From Pseudomonas sp. ATCC 13867 (GTDB taxonomy: Bacteria; Pseudomonadota; Gammaproteobacteria; Pseudomonadales; Pseudomonadaceae), in NCBI RefSeq assembly GCF_000349845.1, contig NC_020829.1:1426001-1490000 (forward strand): a stretch of 64,000 bases of DNA, read 5' to 3'. The position numbers and the translations under genes were made by a program. Of this stretch, positions 10,801 to 17,999 are shown piece by piece; the first letter of the stretch is position 1, and each line of letters opens with the position of its first letter. A model generated the notes under the pieces. It searched no databases. It was not told the origin of the DNA and saw only the letters and a list, made by a program, of their open reading frames with translations.

Positions 10801-12553
10801 TGCCCAGCACGTTGCCGGTGGTCGCCGTGTCTTCGGTCACGGAAAGCGGGCCGTCGTCCTGGGCAACCGGCGCGTCGTTCACCGGCGTGACATCGATGCT
10901 GACGACCGACTCGACCGTGCCGCCATTGCCGTCGTTGACCACCACGGTAAAGCTGTCGCTGCCGTTGTAGTCCGTGCCCGGGGTGTAGGTGTACTCACCG
11001 GTCGCCGGGTTCAGCACCAGGGTGCCGTGGGCCGGCTCCGAGCCTGGCTTCAGGGTGTAGCTGAGGGTGTCCCGGTCGGCATCGGTGGCGACGATCTGCC
11101 CGGTGATCGGCGTGTCCTCGGCGGTGGTCCGGGATTGATCGGCGGTTTCCGGCGCGTCGTTCACCGGCGTGACATCGATGCTGACGACCGACTCGACCGT
11201 GCCGCCATTGCCGTCGTTGACCACCACGGTAAAGCTGTCGCCGCCGTTGTAATCCGTGTCCGGGGTATAGGTGTACTCGCCGGTCGCCGGGTTCAGCACC
11301 AGGGTGCCGTGGGTCGGCTCCGCGCCGGGCTTCAGGGTGTAGCTGAGGGTGTCCTGGTCGGCATCGGTGGCGATGATCCTGCCGCTGACGGGTGTGTCTT
11401 CGGCGGTGGTGTTCGATTGGTCGGCGGTGACCGGCGCATCGTTCACCGGGCTGACGTTGTCGAAGCTCAACTGCGCGCTATCGCTGGCGTTGCCGTCGCT
11501 GACGGTATAGGTCGCGCTCGGCACCGGGCCGTTGTAGTCCTTCGCCGGGGTAAAGGTGAAGCTGCCGTCGGCGTTGATCACCAGGCTGCCAACGCCGTTG
11601 AGGGTCGCGGTCTGGCCGGCGCCGTAGCTGTTGCCGCCGAAGGTGAAGCCGGTGACGGTCAGGGTGTCGCCGTCGACGTCGCTGTCGTTGCTCAGCACGT
11701 TGCCGGTGGTCACCGTGTCTTCGGCCACGGGAAGCGGGCCGTCGTCCTGGGCAACCGGCGCGTCGTTCACCGGGTTCACGCCGACGTTGACGGTGAGGGT
11801 GTCGCGACCTCCCTGGCCGTCATCGACGATCACGGTGAAGCTGTCATTGCCGTTGAAGTTCTGCCCGGGAGTGTAGGTGTAGGAACCGTCGGCGTTAACC
11901 ACGACGGTTCCGTTACGCGGACCGTCGTCGAGCTCGAAGCGCAGCGGATTGCCGTCCGGGTCGTCGGCGCGCAGTTGGCCGCTGACCGGGGTGTCTTCGT
12001 CGGTGCGGATAGTGGCGTCCTGTCCGCGCGGCGCATTGTTCGGCGAGGGCTGGTCCTGCGCGTCGTTGTCCTGGCCCAGGTTCTGCTGCTGGCGGGCGAA
12101 CGACTGGTCGTCGGGGCTGGTGGGGAAGCCGATGTCCGGGGCGACGCGGCCGGCAGTCTCATCGAGCATCACGAAGCTGTGGCCGCCGCCGGCAGCGCCG
12201 GAGCCGCCGCTGGAAGCACTCGGGCCCGCCGCGGTGGGCGCCAGGGATTGGGTCGGGTCGAGACCGGCGGCGATGGCTTTCTGCAGGTCCTCGGTGCTCG
12301 GTACGGAGAGTTGCGGCTGCGCGCGCGCGGACGCCGCGTGCGGCAGGTCGGCGCCGCTCCACTGGCTGTCGCGGCCCAGGTCGACCACGCGGCCGTCGCC
12401 GGTATCCAGGGTCACGGCACCGGCGGCGCCGGTGACCAGCTGTTCGCCCTGGTAGATGCGGTCACCTTCGACAAGGACGCGCTGGGCGCCTTCGGGGGAA
12501 ACCGCAACCACTTGTCCGATGATGCTTTTGACGACGGCGACGACGCTGCTCAT
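4853..12553 (-). CDS. lapA: LapA-type giant RTX adhesin with LapG cleavage site
   Basis: Type I-secreted surface adhesin of 2566 aa for biofilm attachment. The start is ATG at 12553 with AGGAGAA six bases upstream; the frame opens 27 codons earlier without a ribosome site. Order: N-terminal retention module (1 to about 105, beginning MSSVVAVVKSIIGQ); LapG target TAAG at 107-110; Gly/Ser linker; a long array of cadherin/VCBS-like repeats, six nearly identical; a PA14-like lectin domain (about 1400-1545); more cadherin-like repeats; a von Willebrand A domain with MIDAS DTSGS (about 1940-2120); a beta-sandwich domain (about 2145-2285); calcium-binding RTX nonapeptides (GGAGNDxL type, about 2310-2480); and a C-terminal type I secretion signal. 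No cleavable signal peptide, as expected. It is divergent from its exporter genes lapEBC. Many LapA proteins are larger. Confidence 0.95.
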   Translation of the reverse strand: MSSVVAVVKSIIGQVVAVSPEGAQRVLVEGDRIYQGEQLVTGAAGAVTLDTGDGRVVDLGRDSQWSGADLPHAASARAQPQLSVPSTEDLQKAIAAGLDPTQSLAPTAAGPSASSGGSGAAGGGHSFVMLDETAGRVAPDIGFPTSPDDQSFARQQQNLGQDNDAQDQPSPNNAPRGQDATIRTDEDTPVSGQLRADDPDGNPLRFELDDGPRNGTVVVNADGSYTYTPGQNFNGNDSFTVIVDDGQGGRDTLTVNVGVNPVNDAPVAQDDGPLPVAEDTVTTGNVLSNDSDVDGDTLTVTGFTFGGNSYGAGQTATLNGVGSLVINADGSFTFTPAKDYNGPVPSATYTVSDGNASDSAQLSFDNVSPVNDAPVTADQSNTTAEDTPVSGRIIATDADQDTLSYTLKPGAEPTHGTLVLNPATGEYTYTPDTDYNGGDSFTVVVNDGNGGTVESVVSIDVTPVNDAPETADQSRTTAEDTPITGQIVATDADRDTLSYTLKPGSEPAHGTLVLNPATGEYTYTPGTDYNGSDSFTVVVNDGNGGTVESVVSIDVTPVNDAPVAQDDGPLSVTEDTATTGNVLGNDSDVDGDTLTVTDFTFDGNSYNAGQTATLNGVGSLVINADGSFTFTPAKDYNGPVPSATYTVSDGTATDTAQLHFADVTPVDDASVLTPDSNTVDEDSTATGNVLSNDSDVDNTLSVVSFSIAGVTGDFNAGDTATLNGVGSFTLGSDGNYTFIPVKDWNGSVPEVTYTTNTGSSSTLNITVTPVDDASALTPDSNTVDEDSTATGNVLSNDSDVDNTLSVVSFSIAGVTGDFNAGDTATLNGVGSFTLGSDGTYTFIPVKDWNGSVPEVIYTTNTGSSATLNITVTPVDDASVLTPDSNTVDEDNTATGNVLSNDSDVDNVLAVSSFSIAGVQGSFAAGSSAALAGIGSLVINSDGTYTFTPVKDWNGSVPEVTYTTNTGSSSTLNITVTPVDDASVLAPDSNTVDEDNTATGNVLSNDSDVDDVLSVASFSINGMTGTFAAGDTATLNGVGSFTLSSDGTYTFTPVKDWNGSVPEVTYTTNTGSSSTLNITVTPVDDASVLAPDSNTVDEDNTATGNVLSNDSDVDNVLSVASFSINGMTGTFAAGDTATLNGVGSFTLGSDGNYTFTPVKDWNGSVPEVTYTTNTGSSSTLNITVTPVDDASVLAPDSNTVDEDNTATGNVLSNDSDVDNVLSVASFSINGMTGTFAAGDTATLNGVGSFTLGSDGNYTFTPVKDWNGSVPEVTYTTNTGSSSTLNITVTPVDDAPIARPDSATVNEDDSIRIDVLGNDSDADNDPLTVTEVAASNGQVVINADGTLTYTPKANFSGTDTITYKISDGQGGFATSTVNVNVIAVADKPTLDLDGSSGRPPATGLTVETWTNLSGLGSNGSGIPPSTLQAVIDGAGTAGSTSSTSSVNNPNVNAGTANKVSGLIFLEAGHTYTFAGVGDDSIRLVVGGTNVAEATWAGTGGTSGKFSGTFTPTESGYYTIALYQHNQNGPGSYNLTISDNGGTPQTLGTDSALVYHNTGELTVAGERLGDLVGDNGQGHYTVFGPNEGNEDTSIPLSKISAALTDTDGSENLSISISGIPDGAILSDGIHSFTADASNGSVDVTGWDLSKLTFTPPANANGTITLQVNATATESSNGDKATTSLPLEIQVHPLNDVPTATQQNIAINEDDVLNGQIVANDVDHDSLSYTVKTGTTHGVLMLDGKTGAYTYTPAANYSGPDSFTVTVSDGKGGTVDSVVTLDIAPINDAPLSVDATASLYAGKNYTFGLKDFAFNDTADSANGQNHSLQNVIIKALPDSGTLLLDGTAVQAGQAISANDVSAGKLTFVPDASGANAHFSFAVQDSGGTANGGIDTSATHGFDIRVGQMQIPETTPNGDNTLVGGSGDDVILGDVGGLLTTTQPGTNYNIALIVDTSGSMKFSLAGQDNADYVDSRMKLVKEALINLANELKDHDGVINISLIGFSTGASIKVSIADLTNLNVSDLIDAIGRTQNTGLQADGGTHYQAAFEQAVNWFNASAQKNNGYENLTLFLTDGDPTQSNTHGNGTATTADVVRESVQSFSSLSGVSDVRAIGIGNGINENILKFFDNSNVTGTGTLSIDTSTSNLLHNFSSGSLSGWELNSKGGGNGTSIDYGFFNNRLKMVDSNSNGSTTAASPRAEVTSGTTSRFSFDFSETLNPRDTFEWRLEKLVNGGWSTVSDSGILDSSTGSTTITTKAVGEGTYRFEFILTDNSSSDRATVYIDDIKQTTYTPNPVSGPVGQVDIVNSASELHGALHGGSTSSELAPSGSDSIQGGAGDDILFGDSINTDHLPWGVNGNPVKPADLPAGSGVGALTAFLELKNGHAATSEEMYSYIKANHALFNVEGDTRGGNDTLNGGEGNDILYGQGGNDILIGDAGNDILFGGAGNDQLIGGKGNDILTGGAGADTFVWKAGDLGNDTITDFKAEQGDRIDISDLLPDTAHNDILSYLKVDTTTSTLQVSTTGQIDTGADVTIKLSGVDLTTYGATSSEIVGKLVAGSDPLVKTEHH
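8691..10562 (-). repeat. Six tandem 312-bp repeats inside lapA
   Basis: Six consecutive units of about 104 codons, each beginning DDASxLxPDSNTVDED, encode cadherin-like domains. The three units nearest the 8.7-kb end are almost identical at DNA level, while those nearer 10.5 kb differ more (Ser/Asn and GVTGDF/GMTGTF variants). The period is 312 bases, for example the equivalent positions 8790 and 9102. Such repeats can expand or contract by recombination and are prone to assembly collapse. Confidence 0.9.
12224..12235 (-). other. LapG cleavage-site codons (TAAG) in lapA
   Basis: These codons encode Thr107-Ala108-Ala109-Gly110 of LapA when the start at 12553 is used. In P. fluorescens LapG cuts LapA between Ala108 and Ala109, so both motif and position match. 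The site follows the retention module and precedes a Gly/Ser-rich linker. Confidence 0.88.
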
Positions 12554-12653
12554 GCACTTCTCCTGATGAGGCTTACCTGGTGTGCCAACCGGGCTGCCGT
12601 TTTCCATATCGGCGCCAGGGGCATTCCCTGTCATTCAGAGCGAAATATCTGAC

Positions 12654-12667
12654 GTCAATAACTTGGC
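12654..12667. promoter_or_regulatory. FleQ-like box 1
   Basis: GTCAATAACTTGGC matches the published FleQ consensus GTCANTAAATTGAC at 12 of 14 positions. It lies about 100 bases upstream of the lapA start codon. FleQ is the c-di-GMP-responsive regulator known to control lapA in P. putida. Binding here is inferred. Confidence 0.5.
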
Positions 12668-12693
12668 TTATTCCAAATGGATATTGTGTATAT

Positions 12694-12707
12694 GCCAATG
12701 TATTGAC
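12694..12707. promoter_or_regulatory. FleQ-like box 2
   Basis: GCCAATGTATTGAC matches the FleQ consensus at 11 of 14 positions with a perfect ATTGAC half-site. It begins exactly 40 bases from box 1, about four helical turns, in the same orientation. This spacing would place two bound FleQ units on one face of the DNA. Confidence 0.45.
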
Positions 12708-12780
12708 CATTCGCGTGTCATCCTAAACAATTGGCAAATCGATGTCACTTTGATATCGGGCGTTCGTGTAAAAAAAATTT

Positions 12781-12800
12781 AGCGTGAAGTGCATCACGCT
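12781..12800. promoter_or_regulatory. CRP/Vfr-like palindrome upstream of lapE
   Basis: AGCGTGAAGTGCATCACGCT is a perfect 7-base inverted repeat with a 6-base spacer and contains the GTGA-N6-TCAC core of CRP-family sites. It lies 96 bases before the lapE start. It is flanked by an A/T run upstream and TTT downstream, so a small hairpin is the alternative reading. Confidence 0.4.
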
Positions 12801-12895
12801 TTTGATGAACCCTTGCAGCGCATTTGTCGGTTTTTTGACGCTCCTTGCGGCAATCGAATCGCTGCGGCTATCTCACTGATAAGGATGTTTTCCTC

Positions 12896-14248
12896 ATGCG
12901 CCTGCGCTTCGCTTCCGTAGTGCCCTTCGCCCTTTCCTTCGTCCTGCCCGCCCATGCCGACACGCTGAACCAGGCGATGCAGAAGGCCATCGACTACCAC
13001 CCGGAAATCCAGGCCGGGGTGAACAATCGGCTGGCCGCCGACAAGCAGCTGCGCGCTGCACAGGGTGGCTATCTGCCGTCCGTTGACCTGTTGGGTGGCT
13101 ATGGCCGCGAAGGCACCGATTCGCCCAGCACCCGCGCCCAGGGTGACGATCACTGGAAGACCATGAGCCGTGGCGAATCCAGCCTGCGCCTGCAGCAGAT
13201 GGTGTTCGACGGCTTCGCCACCTCCAGCGAAGTGGGCCGCCAGCAGGCCACCGTGAACTCCCGTGCCTACGCGCTGCTCGGCACTTCCGAGCGCACCGCG
13301 CTGGAAGTGGCCCAGGTCTACACCGACGTGCTGCGTCGCCAGGAAATGGTCCGCCTGGCCGAGTCGAACCTGAAGCGCCACCAGCAGGTGTATGACCAGA
13401 TCAGCCTGCGTAGCGCGCGCGGCGTCGGCCGCCTGGCCGACCAGGATCAGGCCGAGGCGCGCCTGGCCCAGGCGCAGAACAACCTGCTCACCGAACAGAC
13501 CAACCTGGCCGATGCGCGCACCAACTATTTCAGCGTGGTGGGCAGCGAGCCGGTGGACCTGGCCGAACCCTCGGGCCTGAACGGCCAACTGCCGGCGGAC
13601 CTGCAGGCGGCGCGCCGCCAACTGCTGGAAAACAGCCCGATCCTGCGTTCGGCGGAGTCCGATGTCGCGGCGGCGGAAAAGCAGTACGAAGCGGCGAAGT
13701 CGACCTTCTATCCGAGATTCGATGCAGAACTTTCGCGCGGTGCCGATAACAACGTCGACGGCGATCCGGGCCACAACAACGAATGGCAGGCGATGCTGCG
13801 CATGCGCTACAACCTGTTCGCCGGCGGCAGCAACAAGGCCGACCTGGAAGCCAAGTCGTACCAGGCCAACCAGGCGCTGGATATCCGCAACAACGCCCTG
13901 CGCCAGTTGAACGAGGAGCTTGGATTGTCCTGGAACGCCCTGGCCAACGCCCGTGACCAGTTGCCGATCGCCCGTCAGTACGTGGACTACAGCACCCGCG
14001 TGCGCGAGGCCTACCAGAAGCAGTTCACCATCGGCGAGCGCACCCTGCTCGATCTGCTGGACAGTGAGAACGAGCTGTTCAACGCCTCGCGCCGCGCGGT
14101 CGACCTGAAGTACACCGAGCTGTTCACCCAGTATCGCATCAAGGCCACCCTGGGCGAACTGCTCAAGAGCCAGGGCGTGGTGGCGCCGATGGCGACCGTG
14201 GTGAGCAACGACGTCAAACCGCAAGTCCAGCTGCCGGGCCTGAACTGA
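12896..14248 (+). CDS. lapE: LapE, TolC-family outer-membrane channel
   Basis: Outer-membrane component of the type I secretion system that exports LapA; in LapA systems the uncut adhesin is retained threaded through this channel. ATG at 12896 gives a normal signal peptide (MRLRFASVV to about PAHA at residue 21), whereas the TTG at 12845 opening the frame does not; AAGGA lies 10 bases upstream. The 450-aa mature protein has the two helical-hairpin outer-membrane-efflux repeats of TolC with coiled-coil segments (LRRQEMVRLAESNLKRH and similar). lapB follows after 48 bases and lapC after that, forming the exporter operon divergent from lapA. Confidence 0.93.
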   Translation: MRLRFASVVPFALSFVLPAHADTLNQAMQKAIDYHPEIQAGVNNRLAADKQLRAAQGGYLPSVDLLGGYGREGTDSPSTRAQGDDHWKTMSRGESSLRLQQMVFDGFATSSEVGRQQATVNSRAYALLGTSERTALEVAQVYTDVLRRQEMVRLAESNLKRHQQVYDQISLRSARGVGRLADQDQAEARLAQAQNNLLTEQTNLADARTNYFSVVGSEPVDLAEPSGLNGQLPADLQAARRQLLENSPILRSAESDVAAAEKQYEAAKSTFYPRFDAELSRGADNNVDGDPGHNNEWQAMLRMRYNLFAGGSNKADLEAKSYQANQALDIRNNALRQLNEELGLSWNALANARDQLPIARQYVDYSTRVREAYQKQFTIGERTLLDLLDSENELFNASRRAVDLKYTELFTQYRIKATLGELLKSQGVVAPMATVVSNDVKPQVQLPGLN

Positions 14249-14296
14249 ATCGGTCCCCAGCCCAATCCAGTCCGCCCCAACCGAGAGTGTCCCCGC

Positions 14297-16453
14297 GTGG
14301 ATCAAGAAGTCAGCGAAGTACCCCTAAGCCACGATCCGCGCGGTCTGCTCGATGACCCGCTGCTGGACAGCCTGCTGACGCTCTGTCAGCTGCACCAGAA
14401 GCCGGCCAGCCGGGCGATGCTGACCAGCGGCCTGCCGTTGCCCGGGCAGCGCCTGAGCGCCGAACTGCTACCCCGCGCGGCCGCTCGCGCGGGCTTGCAG
14501 GGGCGGCTGCTGCAGCGGCGCCTGGAGCAGATTCCGGCGCTCGCGCTACCGGCCATGCTGTTGCTGCGCGAAGGGCGTTGCGCGGTGCTGCTGGGTTGGG
14601 AAAACGACGGCCAGGCGCGCCTGCTGCTCAGCGAAAGCGACGGCGGCGAGGTGCGCGTGTCCCGCGAGCTGCTGCTCGAGGATTACAGCGGCCAGGCCTT
14701 CTTCGCCCAGCCGCAGCACAAATTCGATTTGCAGCACGGCGAACTCATTCCGCGCGCCAAGAGCTGGTTCCGTGACACGCTCAAGCGTTCGCGCTGGCTC
14801 TACGTCGATGCGGTGGCCGCGAGCCTCTTGATCAACCTGATCGCCCTGGCCGCGCCGCTGTTCGTGATGAACGTCTACGACCGCGTGGTGCCCAACCAGG
14901 CCGCCGCTACCCTCTGGGTGCTGGCCATCGGCATCAGCGGCGCCTACCTGTTCGACCTGCTGCTCAAGACCATGCGCGGTCTGTGCCTGGACCTGGCCGG
15001 CAAGAAGACCGACCTGATCATCTCGGCGACGCTGTTCGAGCGCATCGTCGGCATGAGCATGAAGTACCGCCCCGCGCGGATCGGCAGCTTTGCGCAGAAC
15101 ATCCACGAGTTCCAGACGCTGCGCGACTTTCTCAACTCGCTGACGCTCACCACCCTGATCGACCTGCCGTTCACCCTGCTGATCCTGCTGGTGATCGGCA
15201 TCATCGGCGGGCCGCTGGTGTTCGTCCCGCTGGTGGCCTTCCCGCTGGCCGCGGGCCTGGGCTGGGTGCTGCAGAAGCCGCTGGTGGAAACCATGAACCG
15301 TACGATGGCGCTGTCCGCCGAGCGCCAGTCGAGCCTGATCGAGACCCTGGCCAGCCTCGACGCGGTGAAGGTGAACAACGCCGAGAGCGAACGCCAGTAC
15401 CTCTGGGAACAGACCATCGGCACCCTCAGCCGCCTGGAACTGCGGGTGAAGCTGCTGTCGTCCCTGGCGATGAACAGCACCGTGCTGATCCAGGCGCTGG
15501 CCGGGGTCGTCATGATCATCGGCGGCGTCTACCTGATCATCGCCGGCGACCTGTCGATGGGTGGGCTGATCGCCTGCTACATGCTCAACGGCCGCGCCCT
15601 CGGCCCGCTGACCCAGCTCTCCGGGCTGATCCAGCGCTACCAGCAGGCGCGCCTCTCGATGGAAACCACCAACCAGATGATGGAGCTGCCGCAGGAGCGC
15701 AGCGCCGACGAGCGTCCGCTGACCCGTTCGCAACTGCGCGGTGGCATCGAGATGCGCGACCTCGATTTCGTCTATCCGAACCAGCAGGTGGCGGCGCTGC
15801 ACGGCGTCAACCTGCAGATCCGCGCTGGCGAGAAGATCGGCATCGTCGGCCGCAGCGGCTCGGGCAAGAGTTCCCTGGCCAAGCTGCTCGTCGGTCTCTA
15901 CCAGCCGGACAAGGGCAACCTGCTGGTGGACGGCGCCGACGTGCGCCAGCTGGACATCAGCGAGCTGCGCCACAACATCGGCTACGTGCCGCAGGACATC
16001 AGCCTGTTCAGCGGCACCCTGCGCGACAACCTGGTGTCCGGCGCGCGCTACGTGGATGACGAGCGGGTGCTGGAAGTGGCCGAGCTGACCGGGGTGAACG
16101 AGTTCGTCCGCCTGCACCCGCAGGGCTTCGAGCTGCAGGTCGGCGAGCGCGGCCTGAACCTCTCCGGCGGCCAGCGGCAGAATGTCGCCCTGGCCCGCGC
16201 GCTGCTGCTCGACCCGCCGATCCTGCTGCTCGACGAGCCCACCAGCGCGATGGACAACGCCGGTGAGGAGCGCCTGAAGCAGCGCCTGCACTCGATCATG
16301 GGCGACAAGACATTGCTGCTGGTCACCCACCGCGCCTCCATGCTCAGCCTGGTGGATCGCCTGGTGATCATCGACAAGGGACGCATCATCGCCGACGGCC
16401 CGAAGGATGTGGTGATGGACGCATTGAAGAAGGGGCAGATCAGTGTCGCTTGA
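14297..16453 (+). CDS. lapB: LapB, type I secretion ABC transporter
   Basis: Inner-membrane ATPase/permease that powers export of LapA. Residues 1 to about 145 form a C39 peptidase-like domain lacking the catalytic cysteine motif, as in other adhesin exporters whose substrates are not processed on export. Six membrane helices span about 160-430. The nucleotide-binding domain carries Walker A GRSGSGKSS (about 518-526), signature LSGGQ (about 621), Walker B ILLLDEPTSAMD (about 640) and the H-loop VTHR. The GTG start is the first in frame after lapE; the ribosome site is weak. Its last 11 bases overlap lapC, indicating translational coupling. Confidence 0.94.
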   Translation: MDQEVSEVPLSHDPRGLLDDPLLDSLLTLCQLHQKPASRAMLTSGLPLPGQRLSAELLPRAAARAGLQGRLLQRRLEQIPALALPAMLLLREGRCAVLLGWENDGQARLLLSESDGGEVRVSRELLLEDYSGQAFFAQPQHKFDLQHGELIPRAKSWFRDTLKRSRWLYVDAVAASLLINLIALAAPLFVMNVYDRVVPNQAAATLWVLAIGISGAYLFDLLLKTMRGLCLDLAGKKTDLIISATLFERIVGMSMKYRPARIGSFAQNIHEFQTLRDFLNSLTLTTLIDLPFTLLILLVIGIIGGPLVFVPLVAFPLAAGLGWVLQKPLVETMNRTMALSAERQSSLIETLASLDAVKVNNAESERQYLWEQTIGTLSRLELRVKLLSSLAMNSTVLIQALAGVVMIIGGVYLIIAGDLSMGGLIACYMLNGRALGPLTQLSGLIQRYQQARLSMETTNQMMELPQERSADERPLTRSQLRGGIEMRDLDFVYPNQQVAALHGVNLQIRAGEKIGIVGRSGSGKSSLAKLLVGLYQPDKGNLLVDGADVRQLDISELRHNIGYVPQDISLFSGTLRDNLVSGARYVDDERVLEVAELTGVNEFVRLHPQGFELQVGERGLNLSGGQRQNVALARALLLDPPILLLDEPTSAMDNAGEERLKQRLHSIMGDKTLLLVTHRASMLSLVDRLVIIDKGRIIADGPKDVVMDALKKGQISVA

Positions 16454-17813
16454 TCCCAAAGGCAGCATTCGCCACGTCATCGGTGGCTATTTCAAGGGCG
16501 GCGACAACCTTTCCGGCCAGCCGCTTCCCGAAGTCAGCAAGGCGCTGGTGGAAGACGCCCCGCGCGTGGTGCGCCTGACCATCTGGGTGCTGATCGGCTT
16601 CGTCCTGTTCCTCGGCCTGTGGGCGCATTTCGCCGAGATCGACGAGGTCACCCGTGGCGAGGGCAAGGCGATTCCCTCGTCCAAGGTGCAGAAGATCCAG
16701 AACCTGGAGGGCGGCATCGTCTCGCAGATCTTCGTTCGCGAAGGCGAGGTGGTGCAGGCCGGGGAATCGCTGATGCGCCTGGATCCGACCCGCTTCGAAT
16801 CCAACGTCGGCGAGACCGAGGCCGACCGTCTGGCGATGTTCCTGCGAGTGGAACGGCTGTCCGCAGGAGTGGAAGACCGCGAGCTGAACATCCCCGACGA
16901 CGTGCGCGCCAAGGTGCCCGGCCAGGCCCGCAGCGAAGAGGCGCTGTTCCACAGCCGCCAGCAGCAGCTCAAGGACGAAGTCGCCGGCCTTGAGCAGCAA
17001 CTGGTGCAGAAGCAGCAGGAGCTGCGCGAGTTCGTCTCCAAGCAGACGCAGTACCGCAACAGCTTGGGCCTGCTGCGCGAGGAAATCTCCATGTCCGCGC
17101 CGCTGGTGGCGCAGGGGGCGATGTCGCAGGTGGAACTGCTGCGCCTGAAGCGTTCGGAAGTGGAGAACCGTGGCCAGCTCGACGCCACCACCCTGGCCAT
17201 TCCGCGCGCCGAGGCGGCGGTGAAGGAAGTGGAGCGCAAGATCGCCGAAACCCGCTCGCGCTTCCGCAGCGACGCGCTGAAGGAACTCAACGAGGCGCGC
17301 ACCGACCTGAGCAAGGCCGAGGCCACCGGCAAGGCGCTGGAAGATCGGGTCAACCGCACCCTGGTCACCTCGCCGGTGCGCGGCATCGTCAAGCAACTGC
17401 TGGTCAACACCATCGGCGGCGTGATCCAGCCGGGCAGCGACCTGGTGGAGATCGTCCCGCTGGACGACACCCTGCTGGTAGAGGCACGCATCCGTCCGCA
17501 GGACATCGCCTTCCTGCGGCCGGGGCAGCACGCGATGGTCAAGTTCACCGCCTACGACTACACCATCTACGGTGGGCTGGAGGCGGACCTGGAGCAGATC
17601 GGCGCGGACACCGTCACCGACGACGATGGCAACAGCTTCTACCTGATCAAGCTGCGCACCCGCAAAAGCCACCTGGGTACCGATGACAAGCCGCTGCTGA
17701 TCATCCCCGGCATGATCGCCACGGTGGACATCATGACCGGCAAGAAGAGCATCCTCAGCTATCTGCTCAAGCCCATCCTGCGGGCCAAGGCGGAAGCGCT
17801 GCGGGAGCGGTGA
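16443..17813 (+). CDS. lapC: LapC, HlyD-family membrane-fusion protein
   Basis: Periplasmic adaptor joining LapB to LapE in the LapA exporter. It has a short cytoplasmic N-terminus, one membrane helix (about 46-64), then the lipoyl/barrel-sandwich half-motif (VQKIQNLEGGIVSQIFVREG), a long coiled-coil hairpin (about 150-310) and the returning half-motif and beta-barrel (SPVRGIVKQLLVNTIGGVIQPG). 456 aa is typical. Starts at GTG 11 bases inside lapB. No terminator was seen before the REP pair 80 bases downstream. Confidence 0.94.
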   Translation: MSLDPKGSIRHVIGGYFKGGDNLSGQPLPEVSKALVEDAPRVVRLTIWVLIGFVLFLGLWAHFAEIDEVTRGEGKAIPSSKVQKIQNLEGGIVSQIFVREGEVVQAGESLMRLDPTRFESNVGETEADRLAMFLRVERLSAGVEDRELNIPDDVRAKVPGQARSEEALFHSRQQQLKDEVAGLEQQLVQKQQELREFVSKQTQYRNSLGLLREEISMSAPLVAQGAMSQVELLRLKRSEVENRGQLDATTLAIPRAEAAVKEVERKIAETRSRFRSDALKELNEARTDLSKAEATGKALEDRVNRTLVTSPVRGIVKQLLVNTIGGVIQPGSDLVEIVPLDDTLLVEARIRPQDIAFLRPGQHAMVKFTAYDYTIYGGLEADLEQIGADTVTDDDGNSFYLIKLRTRKSHLGTDDKPLLIIPGMIATVDIMTGKKSILSYLLKPILRAKAEALRER

Positions 17814-17895
17814 TCGCGGGAGCGCGGAGCGCTCCTGCAGATCGACTCCACAGCGCGCTGCTCCTGTAGGAGCAACTGTCTTTCACTCGGCAGCT

Positions 17896-17986
17896 GTTCG
17901 CGAGCAAGCTCGCTCCTACAGGGCCAGGCCCATCCGTGTGGCCAGGCAGAGCGCCGCTCTTCGTAGGAGCGAGCTTGCTCGCGAAC
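17896..17986. repeat. Inverted REP pair (REPIN-like) after lapC
   Basis: A copy in the TTCGCGAGCAAGCTCGCTCC orientation at 17896-17920 and one in the GTAGGAGCGAGCTTGCTCGC orientation at 17962-17986. The pair lies between the convergent 3' ends of lapC and the oxidoreductase gene. A partial, diverged copy (CTCCTGTAGGAGC) occurs at about 17861-17873. Confidence 0.88.
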
Positions 17987-17999
17987 CTGCCGAATCGAA

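Larger units (their letters stand above)
12554..12895. promoter_or_regulatory. lapA / lapE divergent regulatory region
   Basis: A 342-base gap between the divergent starts of lapA and lapE. It is markedly AT-rich (about 12640-12810) compared with the surrounding genes. It contains two FleQ-like boxes, a CRP/Vfr-like palindrome at 12781-12800, a TGACGTCA palindrome at 12650-12657, and an A/T run at about 12770-12780. The lapE ribosome site AAGGA lies at 12881. No ORF in it looks coding, and I could not assign -10/-35 elements with confidence. Confidence 0.75.

Noticed and set aside
10577..12652. 691-aa plus-strand ORF at the 5' end of lapA
   Set aside because: Antisense to the lapA N-terminal module and repeats; its apparent repetition mirrors the repeats of lapA.
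14546..16480. 644-aa minus-strand ORF over lapB
   Set aside because: Antisense to a gene with all ABC-transporter motifs; no ribosome site or domain of its own.
17896..17986. REP pairs considered as insertion-sequence ends or attachment sites
   Set aside because: No transposase or integrase gene lies between or near any pair, and the pairs are under 100 bp apart; a non-autonomous REP element fits better.
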